Assembly: GCF_021582895.2 (NCBI RefSeq)
Contig: NZ_CP091139.2
Coordinates: 124,001 to 188,000 of the forward strand
Direction: 5' to 3'
DNA: 64,000 nucleotides
From: Microbacterium elymi
GTDB taxonomy: Bacteria; Actinomycetota; Actinomycetes; Actinomycetales; Microbacteriaceae
Within the stretch, counting starts at the first letter, position 1. The number at the start of each line of letters is the position of its first letter. The position numbers and the translations under genes are program-made. Positions 61,524-64,000 of this stretch are shown here, piece after piece. The notes under the pieces were generated by a model, which saw only the letters and a list, made by a program, of their open reading frames with translations, was not told the DNA's origin and did not search any database.

Positions 61524-62544
61524 TCACCCTTCGGTGTGTCGTCGTCGGTGGTCAGGTGCGGGGCGATGTCGCGCGGGTTCATCGCGCCGTCCAGCACGCG
61601 CTTGACCTGCTCCACGATGGGCATCTCCACGTGCGAGGCCCGCGCGAGCTCGGAGCACGGGCGCCACGGAGGCCAGCCCCTCCGCCGTCTGGTTCATCTG
61701 CTTGACCACGTCCTGCAGGCTGTAACCCTGGCCCAGCAGGCGCCCGGCCGTGTTGTTGCGGCTCAGCGGCGACTGGCACGTCGCGATCAGGTCGCCCAGG
61801 CCGGCCAGTCCGTGCAGGGTCTCGGGGTGGGCGCCCTGCGCCACGGCGAAGTCGGTCATCTCGACCAGTCCGCGGGTGATGATCGACGCCTTCGTGTTCT
61901 CGCCGTAGCCGACCCCGTCCACGATGCCGATGGCCACCGCGATGAGGTTCTTCAGGACGCCGCCGAACTCGGTGCCGATCACATCGGTGTTCACGAACGT
62001 GCGGAAGTACGCGTTGCGGGCGCGGCGGGCGACCGCGTCGGCGGTCTCCTGGCTGGTGGATGCCACGACCGCCGCGGTCGGCTGCTCGCGGGCGATCTCC
62101 AGGGCGAGGTTGGGGCCGGACGCGACCGCGATGCGCGCCGGGTCGCAGCCCAGCACCTGCTCGAGCACCTGGCTCATCCGCAGCCCGGTGCGCCGCTCGA
62201 TCCCCTTCATCAGCGAGACGATCGGCACCTCGGTGTGCGCGACCAGGGGCGCACGGTCTTCAGGATCTCGCGCGCGGACTGGCTCGGCACGCACACGTAC
62301 ACCTGCTCCGCGGCGTCCAGCGACGTCGCCAGATCGGGTGTCGCCGAGATCGTGCGGGGCAGGTTGATGCCGGGCAGGTACCGGCTGTTGCGCTTGGCCT
62401 CCTGGATCTCCAGTGCCATCTCGGGCCGGCGGGCCCACATCGTCACGTGCGCGCCGCCGTCGGCGAGGATCTTCGCGAACGTGGTCCCCAGCTGCCCGAG
62501 CCGAGCACGGCGACCCGGGTGACGGCTTCGTGTCTAGGGCTCAA
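61524..62544 (-). CDS. gpsA: Glycerol-3-phosphate dehydrogenase [NAD(P)+] GpsA (frameshifted)
   Basis: Supplies sn-glycerol-3-phosphate for phospholipids. About 339 residues. NAD motif VAVLGSGSWGTTFAKILADGG, then YVCVPSQSAREIL, PIVSLMKGIE, VASGPNLALEIA, GTEFGGVLKNLIAVAIGIVDG (catalytic Lys) and LAGLGDLIATC. Breaks: one G lost near 62488, one C lost near 62247, an extra base near 61657. The start is probably the TTG at 62544, overlapping the plsC stop; the exact end (61524) is uncertain because the last few residues may hold another break. Upstream of ddl by 11 bp. Confidence 0.88.
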
Positions 62545-63312
62545 GTCGACCGGTCTCCTTCTGCCCGTGGGCGGCCGGATTCCAGCGTTCGGGCGGGGCG
62601 GGGATGCCGCGCAGCTGCGACAGCAGGGCGGCGATGCGATCCATCACGAGGGTCGTCGCCCGGGCGAGTGCCGCCGGCTGCGCATGCGCCTGCTGCCGGT
62701 AGGCGCTCAGGTCGACCGGGTCGCCCACGATCACCGTCACGTGCCGGCGCGGCGGCCAGAGCCGGAGCCTGCCGTAGCGCGGGAGGATCTGCTTGCGCCC
62801 CACTGCGCCATCGGGATGAGGGGGATGTCGCCGGCCAGGGCGAGCCGCACCGCGCCGCTCTTGCCGCGCATCGGCCACAGCTGCGGATCGCGGGTCAGCG
62901 TGCCCTCGGGGTACACGACCACACCGCGACCGTGCTCCACGAGCGCGCGCGAGGTCTCCAGGGTCTGCCGGGCACCGGCGGACGAGGCGGAGCGGGCGAC
63001 CGGCACCATGCCGGTCGCGCGCAGCGCCGCGCCGAGGACGGGCACGCGGAACAGGCTCTCCTTGGCCATGAACCGCGGTCCGCGGCCCAGGCGCCAGATG
63101 GCGATGGCGACGATGAGCGGGTCGATCTCGCTGTGGTGGTTCACCGCGACCACGTACGCACCCTCGCGCGGGAGCTTCTCGCCGCCGATGATCTCGATCT
63201 TCGCGATCAGCCCCACGACGGGCACGACGATCGCGGCCAGGAGCCAGAACACGCTCGGGCGCGTCTTCTCGCTGGACGCGCGCAGTCGCGCCTTGCTCTC
63301 CCCCACGCTCAC
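62534..63312 (-). CDS. plsC: 1-acyl-sn-glycerol-3-phosphate acyltransferase PlsC (frameshifted)
   Basis: Adds the second acyl chain in phosphatidate synthesis. About 259 residues. N-terminal membrane anchor (VFWLLAAIVVPVVGLIA), catalytic VNHHSEIDPL (HX4D), FMAKESLFRVPVLG, VVYPEGTLTRD and IPLIPMAQWG. A break near 62799 after MAQWG; one G seems lost and the rest (ILPRYGRLRLWP...) continues in another frame. GTG start at 63312 overlaps the murA stop (GTGA). Together with gpsA forms a phospholipid-precursor pair. Confidence 0.9.
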
Positions 63313-64000
63313 TCCAGGATGTCGAAGTCGGCGCCCAGGGCGGCGAGCTTGCTGAAGAACTTCTCGTATCCGCGGCTGATGATGCCGACATTGCGGACCG
63401 TGGACTCCCCGGTCGCGGTCAGGGCCGCGATGACGTGGCTGTAGCCGCCGCGCAGATCCGGGACGGTGATGTCGGCGCCGCTCAGCGGCGTCGGACCGTT
63501 TATCACCGCGGCCTGCTCGAGGTTGCGACGCGGGACCCGCCGGGGGCCGTCCTGCAGTCCGTGCGGGTGCACGACGATGTCGGCGCCCATCTTCACCAGG
63601 GCGTCGGTGAAGCCGAAGCGGTTCTCGTAGACGGTCTCATGCACGATCGACTCGCCGTGCGCCTGGGTGAGGGCGACGATCAGCGGCTCGCTGCCAGTCC
63701 GTCATGAACCCGGGGTGCACATCGGTCTCGACCGTGACCGGCCCCAGGTCGCCGCCGCGGCGGAAGAGGATGCCGTCCTCGCGGATGTCGAAGTCGCCGC
63801 CGACCTTGCGCACGACGTTCAGGAACGTCAGCATCTCGGGCTGGCGGGCTCCGCCGACGAAGATCTCACCGCCGGTGGCCAGCGCGGCGCTGGCCCAGCT
63901 CGCGGCCTCGTTGCGGTCGAAGACCGCGCGGTGGGTGTAGCCCTCCAGCCGATCGACGCCCTCGATGAGGATCACGCGGTTCGGCTCGTACGAGATGATG
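63309..64000 (-). CDS. murA: UDP-N-acetylglucosamine 1-carboxyvinyltransferase MurA (C-terminal part, frameshifted)
   Basis: First committed step of peptidoglycan synthesis; fosfomycin target. The window holds the last 230 or so residues; the gene continues off the right edge, so the N-terminal domain and catalytic Cys loop are outside. Visible: VILIEGVDRLEGYTHRAVFDRNEAASW, ETDVHPGFMTDWQ, ALTQAHGESIVHETVYENRFGF, LSGADITVPDLRGGYSHVIAAL, and the terminal ISRGYEKFFSKLAALGADFDILE. One extra C near 63691 (CAGCGAG for CAGGAG) breaks WQEPL. First gene of the murA-plsC-gpsA-ddl run. Confidence 0.92.

Overview
The window is high-GC DNA from an actinobacterium. The gene order suggests a Microbacteriaceae member, close to Microbacterium; this is inferred from synteny and protein character, not from a database search. 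Almost all of it is dense housekeeping chromosome. I see no CRISPR array, prophage, insertion sequence or plasmid feature, and one tRNA.

Layout. 1-5.5 kb (minus): tatC-tatA, the WYL regulator pair pafC/pafB, an FKBP-type lipoprotein, the tRNA m1A58 methyltransferase TrmI and a HAD phosphatase. 5.5-8.6 kb: a PAC2 protein, UppP and an M20 peptidase. 8.7-13.1 kb: tRNA-Leu(GAG), then glgE-glgB for alpha-glucan synthesis from maltose-1-phosphate. 13.1-18.9 kb: a thioredoxin/TPR protein, a two-part membrane/lipoprotein-like protein, an AI-2E family transporter, a hydrolase, a small Cys/His protein and a transglycosylase-like protein. 18.9-24 kb (minus): DivIVA-repeat protein, cdsA, frr, pyrH, tsf, rpsB. 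24.2-32 kb: a LytM-like protein (plus), then on the minus strand xerC, dprA, comM, yraN, a GAP-family membrane protein, a DUF2469 protein, rnhB, lepB, rplS. 32.2-40.3 kb: a membrane protein, map, a methyltransferase, an oxidoreductase, a Nudix enzyme, an HNH/DUF222 protein, trmD-rimM-KH-rpsP and another membrane protein. 40.4-46.7 kb: a two-component system, ffh, a TetR regulator with a palindromic operator, lipB-lipA and a DUF2004 protein. 46.7-58.2 kb (minus): ftsY, smc, mutM, rnc, rpmF, DUF177, coaD, recG, interrupted between smc and mutM by a plus-strand group (small ORF, 88-aa protein, GNAT). 58.2-64 kb: rsmD, thiL, a DUF3515 lipoprotein, ddl, gpsA, plsC and the C-terminal part of murA.

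The most striking property is that more than half of the genes carry single-base frameshifts, including genes expected to be essential (rplS, tsf, frr, smc, ftsY, ddl, murA, lipB, lipA). Most share one signature: an extra pyrimidine inside a G-CT-G tetramer, giving GCTTG, GCCTG, GCTCG or GTCTG, most often where the intact codons would read CTG CGC, CTG CGG or CTG CAC. A second class is loss of one base from a C or G run. Removing or adding the base restores a conserved protein in nearly every case. I read these as systematic sequence errors and annotate the genes as single, repaired CDSs. In the feature list 'frameshift' means this kind of single-base break.

Functionally the genes cover protein export (Tat, SRP, LepB), translation (S2, EF-Ts, RRF, L19, S16, L32, TrmD, RimM, RsmD), envelope lipids and peptidoglycan (UppP, CdsA, PlsC, GpsA, Ddl, MurA), cofactors (LipA/LipB, CoaD, ThiL), DNA repair, uptake and segregation (PafBC, MutM, RecG, DprA, XerC, SMC) and glucan storage (GlgE/GlgB). 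Many junctions are ATGA or GTGA stop-start overlaps, implying translationally coupled operons.
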